Shown piece after piece: positions 8,671 to 17,323 of a DNA stretch of 64,000 nt (its first letter is position 1; the number at the start of each line of letters is the position of its first letter). The position numbers were made by a program, and so were the translations under genes. The notes beneath the pieces are model-generated. The model was given only the letters and a program-made list of their open reading frames with translations. It had not been told where the DNA came from and searched no databases. Source of the DNA: Tatumella ptyseos ATCC 33301 (GTDB taxonomy: Bacteria > Pseudomonadota > Gammaproteobacteria > Enterobacterales > Enterobacteriaceae); assembly GCF_000735525.1 (NCBI RefSeq), contig NZ_JMPR01000041.1, forward strand, positions 46,767 through 110,766, in the 5' to 3' direction.

Positions 8671-10263
8671 TTACACAATGCCCTGGCTGCGCAGGTAATC
8701 TTCGTAAGTTCCGGAGAAGTCAGTCACCCCTTCCGGTTTGATCTCAATAATACGTGTTGCCAGCGAGCTGACAAATTCACGGTCATGAGAAACAAAAATC
8801 AGCGTACCTTCGTACATTTCCAGTGCCATATTCAGGGATTCGATAGATTCCATATCCAGGTGGTTTGTCGGCTCATCCATTACCAGCACGTTCGGTTTTT
8901 CCATCATCAGTTTACCGAACAGCATACGGCCCTTTTCACCCCCGGATAAGACTTTCGCAGGCTTTTTAATATCATCCTGTGAGAACAACAACCGGCCAAG
9001 AATACTGCGCACAGCCTGCTCATCATCCCCTTCCTGTTTCCACTGGCTCATCCAGTCGAACACCGTCAGGTCATTCGCAAAATCTGCGGCATGGTCCTGA
9101 GCATAATAACCAATCTGCGAATTTTCAGACCACTTAATGCTGCCGTTATCAGGCGTCAGCTCACCCATCAGTGTTTTCAACAGTGTTGTTTTACCGATAC
9201 CATTCGCACCAATAATGGCCACTTTCTCACCCACTTCAAGTAGCAGATTAAGCTTATTGAATAGGGGACCTTTATCAAACCCTTTGGTTAATGCTTCAGT
9301 GGTCAGTGCATTTCTGAACAATTTCTTATTTTGTTCAAAACGCATAAACGGATTCTGACGGCTGGAGGCTTTAACTTCATCCAGCTTAATTTTATCCATT
9401 TGTTTAGCACGTGATGTTGCCTGACGGGATTTAGAAGCATTCGCGCTAAAGCGACTGACGAATGACTGCAGCTCTGCGAGCTGGGCTTTTTTCTTCGCAT
9501 TATCAGACAGGAGGCGTTCCCGCGCCTGAGTCGCCGCGGTCATATACTCGTCGTAATTGCCGGGATAGACACGTAACTCACCATAATCCAGATCCGCCAT
9601 ATGCGTACACACCATATTCAGGAAGTGACGATCGTGCGAAATAATGACCATGGTACTGTTACGCTCGTTTAAGACTTGCTCAAGCCAGCGGATAGTATCT
9701 ATATCCAGGTTGTTCGTCGGTTCATCCAGTAACAATATATCCGGATTAGAGAACAGCGCCTGGGCTAATAACACACGTAATTTCCAGCCCGGAGCCACCT
9801 CGCTCATTAAACCGTAATGCTGGCTTACCGGAATGCCTACGCCTAATAACAGTTCCCCTGCCCGTGACTCAGCAGTATAACCATCCATTTCACCATACAG
9901 CACTTCAAGATCCGCGACTTTATAACCTTCTTCTTCACTCATCTCAGGTAAAGAATAAATGCGGTCACGTTCTTTTTTTACTTCCCACAGTTCGGTATGG
10001 CCCATTATGACAGTATCGAGTACCGTAAATTCTTCGAAAGCAAACTGATCCTGGCGTAATTTACCAATCCGCTCATTCGGGTCATAAGAGACGTTACCTG
10101 CCGATGGCTGCAAATCGCCCCCAAGGATTTTCATAAACGTCGACTTACCGCTGCCGTTGGCACCAATTAAACCATAACGATTCCCTCCGCCAAATTTTAC
10201 AGAGATATTTTCAAACAATGGCTTACTGCCAAACTGCATCGTCACATTACTGGTTACTAACAC
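8671..10263 (-). CDS. ybiT: ABC-F family ATPase YbiT
   Basis: A 530-aa soluble protein with two ABC ATPase domains joined by the charged interdomain linker of ABC-F proteins (about residues 240-300). It is the same length as E. coli YbiT and near-identical in many blocks. Walker A is at residues 34-41 (GANGSGKS); both Walker B motifs read [10 protein letters not shown] or [14 protein letters not shown] proteins bind the ribosome E-site; YbiT is one of four in E. coli and acts in translation. The start is GTG 10263 with AAGG 7 nt upstream. A terminator-like hairpin in its leader suggests attenuation. The E. coli neighbours ybiS and ybiR are not adjacent here. Confidence 0.96.
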   Translation of the reverse strand: MLVTSNVTMQFGSKPLFENISVKFGGGNRYGLIGANGSGKSTFMKILGGDLQPSAGNVSYDPNERIGKLRQDQFAFEEFTVLDTVIMGHTELWEVKKERDRIYSLPEMSEEEGYKVADLEVLYGEMDGYTAESRAGELLLGVGIPVSQHYGLMSEVAPGWKLRVLLAQALFSNPDILLLDEPTNNLDIDTIRWLEQVLNERNSTMVIISHDRHFLNMVCTHMADLDYGELRVYPGNYDEYMTAATQARERLLSDNAKKKAQLAELQSFVSRFSANASKSRQATSRAKQMDKIKLDEVKASSRQNPFMRFEQNKKLFRNALTTEALTKGFDKGPLFNKLNLLLEVGEKVAIIGANGIGKTTLLKTLMGELTPDNGSIKWSENSQIGYYAQDHAADFANDLTVFDWMSQWKQEGDDEQAVRSILGRLLFSQDDIKKPAKVLSGGEKGRMLFGKLMMEKPNVLVMDEPTNHLDMESIESLNMALEMYEGTLIFVSHDREFVSSLATRIIEIKPEGVTDFSGTYEDYLRSQGIV

Positions 10264-10294
10264 GGGATAGCCTTATCAATGAATCAAACTCAGG

Positions 10295-10328
10295 AAAAAA
10301 TATGCCAGCAGCCACAATGGCTGGCATA
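10295..10328 (-). terminator. Intrinsic terminator inside the ybiT leader (possible attenuator)
   Basis: On the minus strand TATGCCAGC pairs perfectly with GCTGGCATA (loop of 10 nt) and is followed by six T residues. It ends only 31 nt before the ybiT start and lies downstream of a good promoter, so transcription into ybiT must pass it. Confidence 0.75.
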
Positions 10329-10425
10329 GCGTGGTGGAACTTGTTACATGCCCGGCAACTAAAGCATCCTTGTATGGCCTGTACGCTGGACAGGTCCCCT
10401 GCCTGTGGTGCCGGGTTCAGGCTAA

Positions 10426-10454
10426 TTTATATAGCCTGTTACGTTACTCGTTAA
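10426..10454 (-). promoter_or_regulatory. Predicted sigma-70 promoter of ybiT
   Basis: On the minus strand TTAACG (10454-10449) and TATAAA (10431-10426) are separated by 17 bp, just after the terminator of the upstream H-NS gene. Transcription would start near 10419, giving a ybiT leader of about 155 nt. Confidence 0.6.
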
Positions 10455-10456
10455 AA

Positions 10457-10489
10457 GCAAAAAAGCCAGTAACAAAACGTCACTGGCTC
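10457..10489 (-). terminator. Terminator of the H-NS family gene
   Basis: On the minus strand AGCCAGTGAC pairs with GTTACTGGCT (one G-T pair), loop GTTTT, followed by TTTTTGC, about 28 nt after the stop at 10517. Confidence 0.85.
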
Positions 10490-10516
10490 TCCCATTAACA
10501 AGGAGTTTACAGCGGA

Positions 10517-10915
10517 TTAGATGAGAAAATCATCCAGGCTTTTGCCTTCATCCAGTGCTTTTTTGATGGCTGCAGGTGTACGGCCCTGACCGGTCCAGGA
10601 TTTAGTTTCACCGTTTTCGTCAGTGTATTTATATTTCGCAGGACGCGGCGCACGTTTCACACGTTTTTTGCTGACATCAGCAGCACCAATTAATTCGTTA
10701 GGATCAATACCATCTGCCAGCAGCATTTCACGGTATTTAGTCAGTTTTTCTTCTTTCTCACGATTCAGAGCTTGTTCAGCTTCAATTTCTTCGCGGCGTT
10801 CATTAACTACGACAGTCAGTTTCTCCAGAACTTCTTCCAGATCACTCAGTGCCAGGTCACGAGCCTGAGCGCGCAGAGTACGAATGTTGTTGAGAACTTT
10901 AAATGCATCACTCAT
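10517..10915 (-). CDS. hns: H-NS/StpA family nucleoid protein
   Basis: A 132-aa protein with the N-terminal oligomerisation helices ([12 protein letters not shown] at 8-19, long charged helix to about residue 65), a linker, and the C-terminal DNA-binding domain with the WTGQGRTP loop that reads AT-rich minor groove. It silences AT-rich DNA. The N-terminus looks like H-NS, but the C-terminus ends [10 protein letters not shown] as in StpA, without the final Lys-Gln of E. coli H-NS. In E. coli no hns-type gene lies here, so this may be the main hns relocated or a paralogue. Its 5' region is AT-rich, as expected for autoregulation. Confidence 0.9.
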   Translation of the reverse strand: MSDAFKVLNNIRTLRAQARDLALSDLEEVLEKLTVVVNERREEIEAEQALNREKEEKLTKYREMLLADGIDPNELIGAADVSKKRVKRAPRPAKYKYTDENGETKSWTGQGRTPAAIKKALDEGKSLDDFLI

Positions 10916-11000
10916 CTTATTTTCCTTGCTTAACCGGGTACAATTAACAGTGTGGCTGAGATTACCTAATTTAAATAAAAAAATAAATAGCCTTAGCCTG

Positions 11001-11006
11001 ATTATA
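11001..11006 (-). promoter_or_regulatory. Predicted -10 element of the H-NS gene
   Basis: A consensus TATAAT on the minus strand about 86 nt before the start codon. The -35 (TGCTAA at 17 bp) is poor. A small hairpin (AATGCT/AGCATT) lies in the spacer region. Confidence 0.45.
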
Positions 11007-11459
11007 TAATATTAATGCTTACTTTAGCATTATTGGTTACACCTTGAATAAAAATTAACGACACCTTAACAGTGAATGATTTATCTGTGAACAACTCCAG
11101 GCGGTGATAAACACCCGAAAGCAGATACCCTTTCATACCTCTGAAAAAAGATAATCATTACATTCACAGGCATTTAATTACTTAAATCTTCTTTTCTAAT
11201 CAGATCATGACAGTATAAAAAAACCGGGATTATAATTAGCACTCTCAGTGAACAATCTGATTTTGCAGGTAATCGTTTGCAATACTCAAAAAGTAGCGCT
11301 AACAGTCTCTTACTCACCGGGATTAAATTATTCCCCCGGGGATCACAGTGTTATTCACAGTAAAGGTGGAAGGCTTGCAGAAGGCTCCGGCATAAACGAT
11401 AAAGTGTAATTATCAGTAAATCAGAGAGGTATAAACAACCACAGGGAGTTGAGAGGGGT

Positions 11460-11483
11460 AATTAAAGGGAAACACTGTTTCCC
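11460..11483 (-). terminator. Probable terminator of mntR
   Basis: On the minus strand GGGAAAC pairs with GTTTCCC (loop AGT) and is followed by TTTAATT, about 75 nt after the mntR stop. Confidence 0.6.
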
Positions 11484-11555
11484 CCGGCCATCATTCTGTA
11501 ATAAACCGGGGTCCGTCCGCGGCTGACTCACTTAAGCAGGATCGTCATCTCTGAT

Positions 11556-12023
11556 TCAGGTATTTTGAGTCGATGACTGATAAAAAGCTCTGAAGATCTC
11601 CAGCGTTTCATCGCTGACATGATGCTCAATACCTTCCGCATCCCGGTGAGCAATTTCGGAACTGATGCCCAGAGAAAGCAAAAAGTTTTCTACAATATGG
11701 TGCCTTTCACGGCTTTGCTCCGCCAGCTTTTCACCTTCAGCGGTCAGAAAAACCCCCCGATAAGGTACCTGCTCTACCAGACCGGTGCCGGCCAGCTTTT
11801 TGAGCATTTTAGCGACTGTTGGCTGCGACACCCCCAGTCTGGCGGCCATATCTACCTGGCGGGCTTCACCAAATTCATGGATCAGGTCTGAGATTAATTC
11901 AACATAATCATCGATCAATTCACGGCGATGTGCCTCTCTGACCTGCCGAAACCCTTCAACATGCTCTTCGACATCTTTAATCGATCCCGGCCGGGAAACC
12001 GTTTTTTTCGCTCGATGATTCAT
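11556..12023 (-). CDS. mntR: Manganese-responsive regulator MntR
   Basis: A 155-aa DtxR-family repressor, the same length as E. coli MntR and highly similar from the [18 protein letters not shown] helix onward. It has a winged-helix domain ([19 protein letters not shown] recognition region) and a metal-binding/dimerisation domain with the conserved [10 protein letters not shown] and EGIEHHVS helices. With Mn(II) bound it represses uptake and induces export. It is divergent from the mntS-like gene, with MntR-type boxes between them. Confidence 0.97.
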   Translation of the reverse strand: MNHRAKKTVSRPGSIKDVEEHVEGFRQVREAHRRELIDDYVELISDLIHEFGEARQVDMAARLGVSQPTVAKMLKKLAGTGLVEQVPYRGVFLTAEGEKLAEQSRERHHIVENFLLSLGISSEIAHRDAEGIEHHVSDETLEIFRAFYQSSTQNT

Positions 12024-12118
12024 TCAACTTCCTCTTTATGACCCAGGCAATCACTGAATAGATGCCGGTAATCTGGTGCACATTGTAAACCAGCTGAGAA
12101 GAAGCTCAAATTTTTCCT

Positions 12119-12156
12119 GAATAGCCATGGCTAAATCATATAGCCAATGCTATACC
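12119..12156 (+). promoter_or_regulatory. Two candidate MntR boxes upstream of the mntS-like gene
   Basis: Two dyads lie in tandem: ATAGC-CATG-GCTA at 12121-12133 and the better TATAGC-CAAT-GCTATA at 12139-12154. The E. coli MntR box has ATAGC and GCTAT arms around four bases, so the second site matches both arms and spacing. They lie about 90-120 nt upstream of the small gene and 100-130 nt upstream of mntR. Confidence 0.7.
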
Positions 12157-12243
12157 TGTCAGTATAGAGAAACGCGTTGATACGTTCTGACTGGTACAGA
12201 TCTTCTCCGCAATACTCATGGTTTATTTCCGCAAGGGGGTTAT

Positions 12244-12453
12244 ATGAAATGCACAACGCACTGCACACACTGTCATCGTGACCTGAACACCCGCTCTGAC
12301 GGATTCAGTAAAACAGCTCTGCTTGCATGCTTACTGCGTCAGTCTCCCTTCCGGTTACGATTAATGCTGGCAGAGCTGCTTCTGAAGCGGCTAACCCGCC
12401 ACACGGTGACGGACCAGGTTGCAGTTAATTTTTCCTGCCGTTTACACGAATGA
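12244..12453 (+). CDS. mntS: Candidate MntS-like small manganese protein
   Basis: A 69-aa ORF with a strong AGGGGG ribosome site 5 nt before the ATG. Residues 34-42 (SPFRLRLML) line up with SPFKVRLML in E. coli MntS (42 aa), and position also matches: in E. coli mntS lies between mntR and ompX. MntS is a small inner-membrane-associated protein made when MntR is not repressing; it raises cellular Mn by limiting export. Here the protein has an extra N-terminal segment of about 20 residues with three Cys and three His (Cys3, His6, Cys7, His9, Cys10, His11), and a longer C-terminus. The assignment rests on a short match, synteny and upstream MntR boxes. Confidence 0.65.
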   Translation: MKCTTHCTHCHRDLNTRSDGFSKTALLACLLRQSPFRLRLMLAELLLKRLTRHTVTDQVAVNFSCRLHE

Positions 12454-12492
12454 GGGGTTCTGAGACCACCCATCACTCATTGCCCCCACTCT

Positions 12493-12513
12493 CCCTGCAA
12501 TATGCAGGGTTTC
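12493..12513 (+). terminator. Possible terminator after the mntS-like gene
   Basis: CCCTGCA and TGCAGGG form a perfect 7-bp stem with loop ATA, followed by TTT, 39 nt after the stop codon. The T-run is short. Confidence 0.5.
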
Positions 12514-12661
12514 CATGCGATCCCATCATACCGCAGTCACATCCTTTCAGGGCTAAAAAAGCAGCAGCAACCTTTCACCCGGCTCCCCTGAACCGTCTCT
12601 GAACAGCAGAGGCTCTTTTCCGTAAAAAAGTGGGTATGATCTGGTGTTTCCGGAAGGGGTC

Positions 12662-12751
12662 ATGAAAGGATCCAATAGACACTTCATCCGTCTCAGAAAG
12701 TTGCCGGGGCCCTTTTATTACCGGTTTTTACAGATAAAAAAACGGCCCTGA
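12662..12751 (+). CDS. Possible 29-aa basic small protein
   Basis: An ATG with AAGGGG just upstream (spacing short, 2-4 nt) opens 29 codons rich in Arg, Lys and aromatic residues; the stop sits inside the following terminator hairpin. A TATGAT at 12635-12640 could be its -10. I do not recognise the product. It may be spurious or may instead mark a short transcript ended by the terminator. Confidence 0.25.
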   Translation: MKGSNRHFIRLRKLPGPFYYRFLQIKKRP

Positions 12752-12763
12752 CGGGCCGTTTTT
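12736..12763. terminator. Bidirectional terminator after ompX
   Basis: AACGGCCC and GGGCCGTT flank loop TGAC, with A-run before and T-run after, so it works on both strands. It ends ompX transcription on the minus strand. Confidence 0.93.
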
Positions 12764-12790
12764 GGTGTACTCTGAATGCATCGGGCGGGA

Positions 12791-13303
12791 TTAGAAGCTG
12801 TAACCGACGCCTGCGATCCAGGTACCGACGTCAACGCTACGGATACGGCTCTGCTCGTAACCAACATCAACGGCGAAGTTATCGATTGGGTTGAACTGCA
12901 GACCTGCACCATAAGAGAAACCAACATCGCTGGTGTCTTGCTTCTGGTACTTAGACAGGTCGTTCATCTGGTATTTGCCGTAGCCGATACCAACAACACC
13001 GTAGATGCTAGCCCAGTCGTTCAGACGGTAAGCCGGACCACCGGTGAAGCCATAGTACTGACCTTTCTGGTAGTAATCACCTACATCACGGTTTTTCGCA
13101 GTGTAAGTGAAAGATCCGATCCAACCCAGTGGGTTAGAACCATCTTCGTAACGGTATTTCAGGTTGAAACCGTTAGCTTTGTTCAGGACACCCTGGTAAT
13201 CGCTCTGTGCGTAACCACCAGTAATAGTGCTTTGTGCCATTGCTGAACCAGCAGATACTGCCAGAACGCAAGCCAGCGCTGAAAGACATGCAATTTTTTT
13301 CAT
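12791..13303 (-). CDS. ompX: Outer membrane protein OmpX
   Basis: A 170-aa eight-stranded beta-barrel protein of the Ail/Lom family. The start at 13303 gives a signal peptide MKKIACLSALACVLAV with cleavage near residue 23 and a mature protein starting near TITGGYAQS. GAGGTG lies 6 nt upstream. The C-terminal aromatic (GVGYSF) is the BAM recognition signal. It closely matches E. coli OmpX (171 aa). It is divergent from rhtA, as in E. coli. In E. coli CyaR sRNA represses ompX; the GAGGTGA leader has the same type of exposed ribosome site, but no pairing was tested. Confidence 0.97.
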   Translation of the reverse strand: MKKIACLSALACVLAVSAGSAMAQSTITGGYAQSDYQGVLNKANGFNLKYRYEDGSNPLGWIGSFTYTAKNRDVGDYYQKGQYYGFTGGPAYRLNDWASIYGVVGIGYGKYQMNDLSKYQKQDTSDVGFSYGAGLQFNPIDNFAVDVGYEQSRIRSVDVGTWIAGVGYSF

Positions 13304-13679
13304 AATCACCTCAAATGTGAAACGACTTCTTATTTCCTGACAACGACGAAAATATAGCAAAAAATAGTTGGAAACTCTGCCCTGATTTTATTGTCTAACA
13401 GATTGTTTGGTGTAACAGAACGTTACCAGTTATCTATAATCCTATGATTTTAGGCTGTTTTGAAGGTTTACTGCCGACGCAATTATTCTGTGCTTACCGG
13501 GGATTTTCAGGATATTCCTAAAATTAATGTGCAGGTTTTCTATATCGGCGGCCACGATCGCTTAAAAATCAATCAATAATGACGGTATTTTTCCGGGACT
13601 TCAGTGTGCGTTTTCGGATAATTCAGATAAACTTCCCCGCCGGATCACCTTTCGTTACTTTTTCACAGGATTTCTCCCG
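13304..13679. other. 376-bp divergent promoter region of ompX and rhtA
   Basis: No gene is supported. The ompX side is AT-rich with a TATATT (minus strand, near 13350) as a possible -10. The rhtA side has AGGA about 9 nt before its ATG. No recognised operator was found. Confidence 0.5.
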
Positions 13680-14588
13680 ATGTCCCCGCACGACAATAAA
13701 AAGAATACCAGCCTGCTTTTTCCGATTGCCCTGTTATTAATTGCCATGATGTCATTACAGGGGGCTGCCTCGCTGGCAAAGTATCTGTTTCCGATTGCCG
13801 GAGCGCCCGGTGTCGCGGCACTCCGCCTGGGGTTATCCACCCTTATGTTATGGGCTATTTTTAAACCCTGGCGTCTGCGCTTTAAGAAAGAACAGCGTCG
13901 CCCGCTGGTCTTTTATGGTCTGGCGTTGGGGGGAATGAATATGTTGTTCTATCTCGCCTTACGCACCATCCCGTTAGGAATCGGTGTGGCGCTTGAATTT
14001 CTCGGCCCCCTGACCCTGGCGCTGGCCAATTCCCGGCGGCCGACAGATTTTTTCTGGATAGTGATAGCCGTGACCGGACTCGGTTTTCTTCTGCCGCTGG
14101 AACACGGCGTTTCCGATATCGATCCCTTAGGCGCCCTGCTGGCGATTTGTGCCGGAGCCTGCTGGGCAATTTATATTGTCTTCGGCCGGAAAGCCGGTAT
14201 CGAACACGGTGCGGCCACCGTAGCTGCGGGATCACTGATTGCTTCCGTCATTTATGTCCCCGCCGGGCTGACCTTCGCGGCCAGTGGATTGTGGCACTGG
14301 GAAATCCTCCCGCTGGCACTGCTTCTCGCCCTGCTTTCTAATGCCATTCCTTATTCCCTGGAAATGATGGCACTGACCCGTCTGCCTGCCAGACTCTTTG
14401 GTACGCTGATGAGCCTTGAGCCGGTTGTTGCGGCAATGTCGGGATTGATTTTCCTCGGAGAAGAGTTAAACCTTCCGCAATGGCTGGGATTAACCGCTAT
14501 TATTATTGCCTCTGCAGGGTCGACTCTGACGATGCAACCTGCGAAAAATCGCCTGCGTCGTGTCCGGGTGAAATCAGCAAAATCCTGA
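13680..14588 (+). CDS. rhtA: Threonine/homoserine exporter RhtA (EamA family)
   Basis: A 302-aa inner-membrane protein with ten hydrophobic helices and two EamA repeats, matching E. coli RhtA (295 aa) throughout, including GAPGVxALRL, LxRLPxRxFGTLMSxEP and FLGE motifs. It exports threonine, homoserine and related amino acids. It is followed by dps and divergent from ompX, as in E. coli. The C-terminal tail is basic. Confidence 0.96.
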   Translation: MSPHDNKKNTSLLFPIALLLIAMMSLQGAASLAKYLFPIAGAPGVAALRLGLSTLMLWAIFKPWRLRFKKEQRRPLVFYGLALGGMNMLFYLALRTIPLGIGVALEFLGPLTLALANSRRPTDFFWIVIAVTGLGFLLPLEHGVSDIDPLGALLAICAGACWAIYIVFGRKAGIEHGAATVAAGSLIASVIYVPAGLTFAASGLWHWEILPLALLLALLSNAIPYSLEMMALTRLPARLFGTLMSLEPVVAAMSGLIFLGEELNLPQWLGLTAIIIASAGSTLTMQPAKNRLRRVRVKSAKS

Positions 14589-14674
14589 TGAGCAGACTCC
14601 CCTCTCTTTTTCGCCATTGCTCAGGACGATAACAGCGATTGGTCAGGCCATCGTGCAAAGTCGTCAGCGGTTGC

Positions 14675-14680
14675 TATACT
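14675..14680 (+). promoter_or_regulatory. Predicted -10 element of dps
   Basis: CTATACTTAT (TATACT at 14675-14680) resembles a sigma-S/sigma-70 -10 with the upstream C favoured by sigma S. The -35 is poor, fitting dps, which in E. coli uses sigma S with IHF or sigma-70 with OxyR. Distance to the ATG is about 55 nt. Confidence 0.45.
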
Positions 14681-14735
14681 TATCCGCACATTCAATATCG
14701 CACTGGCAACATCGACTAAGAGAGGAAATCATACT

Positions 14736-15239
14736 ATGAGTACCGCAAAACTGGTCAAAACTGAGGCTTCTGATCTAATCTATACCCGTAATGATGTCAG
14801 CGAAAAAGACAAACTTGCTACTATCAACGTCCTGAGCCGCGTAGTCATTGAGCTAATTGATCTGTCTCTGATCACTAAACAAGCACACTGGAACATGCGT
14901 GGGGCTAACTTTATTGGTGTCCATGAAATGCTGGATGGTTTCCGCACGGCTATCACCGATCATCAGGACATCGTGGCAGAACGAATTGTGCAGTTAGGGG
15001 GCGTTGCTCTGGGAACGCCTCAGGTCGTGGCCGATAAAACCCCGCTGAAAAGCTATCCGCTGAACGCTCACAGTGTTCAGGAGCATCTGCATGCACTGGC
15101 AGAACGTTATTCCGTAGTCGCCAATGATGTGCGTAAAGCCATCAGTGAAGTCCCGGATGAAGATACTGCTGATATTTTCACTGCCGCTTCCCGTGACCTG
15201 GATAAGTTCCTGTGGTTCATCGAAGCAAATATCGAATAA
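14736..15239 (+). CDS. dps: DNA protection during starvation protein Dps
   Basis: A 167-aa ferritin-like protein identical in length to E. coli Dps. Twelve subunits form a shell that oxidises Fe(II) with peroxide and binds DNA. The intersubunit ferroxidase residues are in [11 protein letters not shown] (His at 51) and in the [14 protein letters not shown] helix (Asp/Glu). The N-terminus has Lys residues at positions 5 and 8 used for DNA binding. GAGAGGAAAT precedes the ATG. A hairpin terminator follows. The glnHPQ genes that follow dps in E. coli are absent. Confidence 0.98.
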   Translation: MSTAKLVKTEASDLIYTRNDVSEKDKLATINVLSRVVIELIDLSLITKQAHWNMRGANFIGVHEMLDGFRTAITDHQDIVAERIVQLGGVALGTPQVVADKTPLKSYPLNAHSVQEHLHALAERYSVVANDVRKAISEVPDEDTADIFTAASRDLDKFLWFIEANIE

Positions 15240-15253
15240 TAGCTCCGGAAAAT

Positions 15254-15290
15254 AACGGATATCACGTTTGAAAGTGATATCCGTTCAGCA
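15254..15290. terminator. Bidirectional terminator between dps and rlmF
   Basis: A perfect 12-bp stem (AACGGATATCAC with GTGATATCCGTT, loop of 8) lies between two convergent genes. On the minus strand it is followed by ATTTT. Confidence 0.75.
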
Positions 15291-16226
15291 TCAGGCGGGA
15301 CGGTGACGTAAGCGTTTCGCCCGCTTCTCAGGGGACAGATAGCTCCATGCCAGTAAACGGCTCTGCTTCTGCCCCTGCCCCATCTCAATAACTCTGTAGT
15401 CTTCCACGCCGGCATCCCGTAACAGCCCGCTCAGCGGTTTTATATTTTCCTGCTTTGAAACCAGGGTACTGAACCAGATAACCTGAGATGAGAATCGCTG
15501 ACTTTCGCGGATCATATTTCCGATAAAGCCACGCTCCCCCCCCTCACACCACAGTTCATGATGCTGACCTGCAAAATTCAGCCCTTTTTCCTCATCTATT
15601 CCGAGATTCTTCAGTTTACGTTCGCTTCCCTGCAACGATTCTTCCGCCGAACGATGGAACGGCGGATTACAAAGAGTCAGATGAAAGAAATCGTTTTTCT
15701 GAATAATCCCGCCGAAAATCACTCCGGCATTCTTCTGTCGCCGCAGACGGATAAGGCGCTGTAACCCCGGGTTGGCAGCAATGAGACTGTTCGCGGCACG
15801 CAACGATTGCGGATTAATTTCCGAACCGGTGAAGCGCCATCCGTATTCTGCTGCCCCAATCAGGGGATAGATACAGTTCGCCCCGCAGCCGATATCCAGA
15901 ACATCGGCGGTGGCTGGCAGCGTACCCTGCAGGTCAGAGGCTAATAAATCAGCCAGAAAATGCAGGTAATCCGCTCTTCCGGGCACCGGCGGGCAGAGGA
16001 AACCCTCAGGCAACTGCCAGTTAATATCATAGTACTGCTTCAGCAGAGCCTGATTCAGCGCTTTTACGGCCTCCGGCTCGGAAAAGTTAACTGAGAGTGT
16101 TCCCGCCGGTGTCGTAATCAGCCACTGACTAAGCTGCGGGTTAATTTCGCACAACAAGGATAAATCATATTTTCCCTGATAGCGGTTTCGGGGATGCAGC
16201 GTAGCTTTTTTGTTTTTTTTAATCAT
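15291..16226 (-). CDS. rlmF: 23S rRNA m6A1618 methyltransferase RlmF
   Basis: A 311-aa SAM-dependent methyltransferase matching E. coli RlmF/YbiN (308 aa). It methylates N6 of A1618 in 23S rRNA. The [13 protein letters not shown] motif binds SAM and the NPPF motif is the catalytic tetrapeptide of N6-adenine methyltransferases. The N-terminal LHPRNR and [11 protein letters not shown] blocks are family-specific. The extreme N-terminus is Lys-rich. Confidence 0.96.
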   Translation of the reverse strand: MIKKNKKATLHPRNRYQGKYDLSLLCEINPQLSQWLITTPAGTLSVNFSEPEAVKALNQALLKQYYDINWQLPEGFLCPPVPGRADYLHFLADLLASDLQGTLPATADVLDIGCGANCIYPLIGAAEYGWRFTGSEINPQSLRAANSLIAANPGLQRLIRLRRQKNAGVIFGGIIQKNDFFHLTLCNPPFHRSAEESLQGSERKLKNLGIDEEKGLNFAGQHHELWCEGGERGFIGNMIRESQRFSSQVIWFSTLVSKQENIKPLSGLLRDAGVEDYRVIEMGQGQKQSRLLAWSYLSPEKRAKRLRHRPA

Positions 16227-16309
16227 ACCGTTTCATTAATTATTGCGTGACTTCATTAGCTCAGATGAAGAGAGCCATCGCCTGACCGGAGGTCCCCGGT
16301 TCACCCGGG

Positions 16310-17278
16310 TCAGTATCCGCAGGCTTGTAACCTGGCCAGCCCTTCATCCACATCGGCGCATTGTCCGCTGAGCATCAGACAGCACGCCACCTGTAAGCGC
16401 AGAGGCTGCGGGACGGGGATTTCCCCGGCCAGCACTGCAGAGATCCAGCGGGCCGTCTCTGCTGCAGATTTAGATAATGGCAGAGAAACACTGGCCTCTG
16501 GCTGTCGTTCGGTCAGTAATTTCGGTGCCGGATGTTTACCATCCACCGAATACAGTGCCGGACCGCGTTGCGGGTTAGCATAGACTTCACCCTCGCAACC
16601 ATTAAGTAATAATGCCGGTGCGTCTGACTGATGGAAAAATGCAGCCACTTTCGGAATATATTCCGGATGCGAAACAGCGGAAATACGCAGCCCTTCAGCA
16701 GGGGCAAAAGGCGTGGCCAGTTTTGCCAGCGTATGGGCGCTGTTACGTAACCCCAGTTGCCATCGTAATGCCAACTGACCGGCTAACGCCGGGCACCATC
16801 CGTCAATGGTCATAAAGGCAACTTTGCCCTGGTCGAGCAATGATTGCGCTTCTGCCGGACTTCCGGCCGGAAGAATGCCCAGCTCAGCAAAGACAGCTTC
16901 GCTGGTGATCCGCGTGGGATCGTTACTGATACCATGCACAAAAACCGGAAAACCTGTTTTTTCCAGTAATAAGGCCAGCAGCGGTGTCAGATTTCCCTGC
17001 CGGCGGGCACCGTTATAACTCGGTATGACCACGGGTATGGGTCTGTTTTTCGGCGGCTGTAACCGGGGAAGCTTCTCCTGCAGTGCCTGGTAAAAGCCCC
17101 GCATCTCTTCTTCACTCTCCCCTTTGATCCTCAGTGCAATTAACACTGCTCCTAGAACCAGCGGATCCAACTGGTCATTCAGCATCGCCTGATAGAGCTG
17201 ATAGGCGGTTGGCTCATCCAGATCGCGGGCGTGATTTTTACCCCGCCCGATTTCTTTGACTATACGGGTGATATCCAT
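16310..17278 (-). CDS. ybiB: YbiB, anthranilate phosphoribosyltransferase-like DNA-binding protein
   Basis: A 322-aa protein with the TrpD fold (glycosyltransferase family 3) matching E. coli YbiB (320 aa). TrpD2/YbiB proteins bind nucleic acids rather than making phosphoribosyl anthranilate. Family blocks RGKNHARDL, PSYNGARRQ and RNSAHTLAKLATPF are clear. I chose the ATG at 17278 (preceded by AGGAAAACAGG) because it matches E. coli; the ORF extends 11 codons further upstream. It lies 45 bp downstream of dinG on the same strand. In E. coli this pair is divergently neighboured and YbiB is linked to the LexA response through dinG. Confidence 0.94.
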   Translation of the reverse strand: MDITRIVKEIGRGKNHARDLDEPTAYQLYQAMLNDQLDPLVLGAVLIALRIKGESEEEMRGFYQALQEKLPRLQPPKNRPIPVVIPSYNGARRQGNLTPLLALLLEKTGFPVFVHGISNDPTRITSEAVFAELGILPAGSPAEAQSLLDQGKVAFMTIDGWCPALAGQLALRWQLGLRNSAHTLAKLATPFAPAEGLRISAVSHPEYIPKVAAFFHQSDAPALLLNGCEGEVYANPQRGPALYSVDGKHPAPKLLTERQPEASVSLPLSKSAAETARWISAVLAGEIPVPQPLRLQVACCLMLSGQCADVDEGLARLQACGY

Positions 17279-17323
17279 CCTGTTTTCCTGCCTGTGGTCA
17301 CTGAGGGTCATTATCTGTTCGAT

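Larger units (their letters stand above)
10916..11555. other. 640-bp AT-rich intergenic region upstream of the H-NS gene
   Basis: No coding gene is supported. The part nearest the H-NS gene (about 10960-11240) is markedly AT-rich. It contains a TATAAT on the minus strand (11001-11006) that would start transcription near 10994. The AT-rich tract is a likely H-NS autoregulation site. The far end carries the mntR terminator. In E. coli ybiR follows mntR; it is absent here. Confidence 0.6.
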
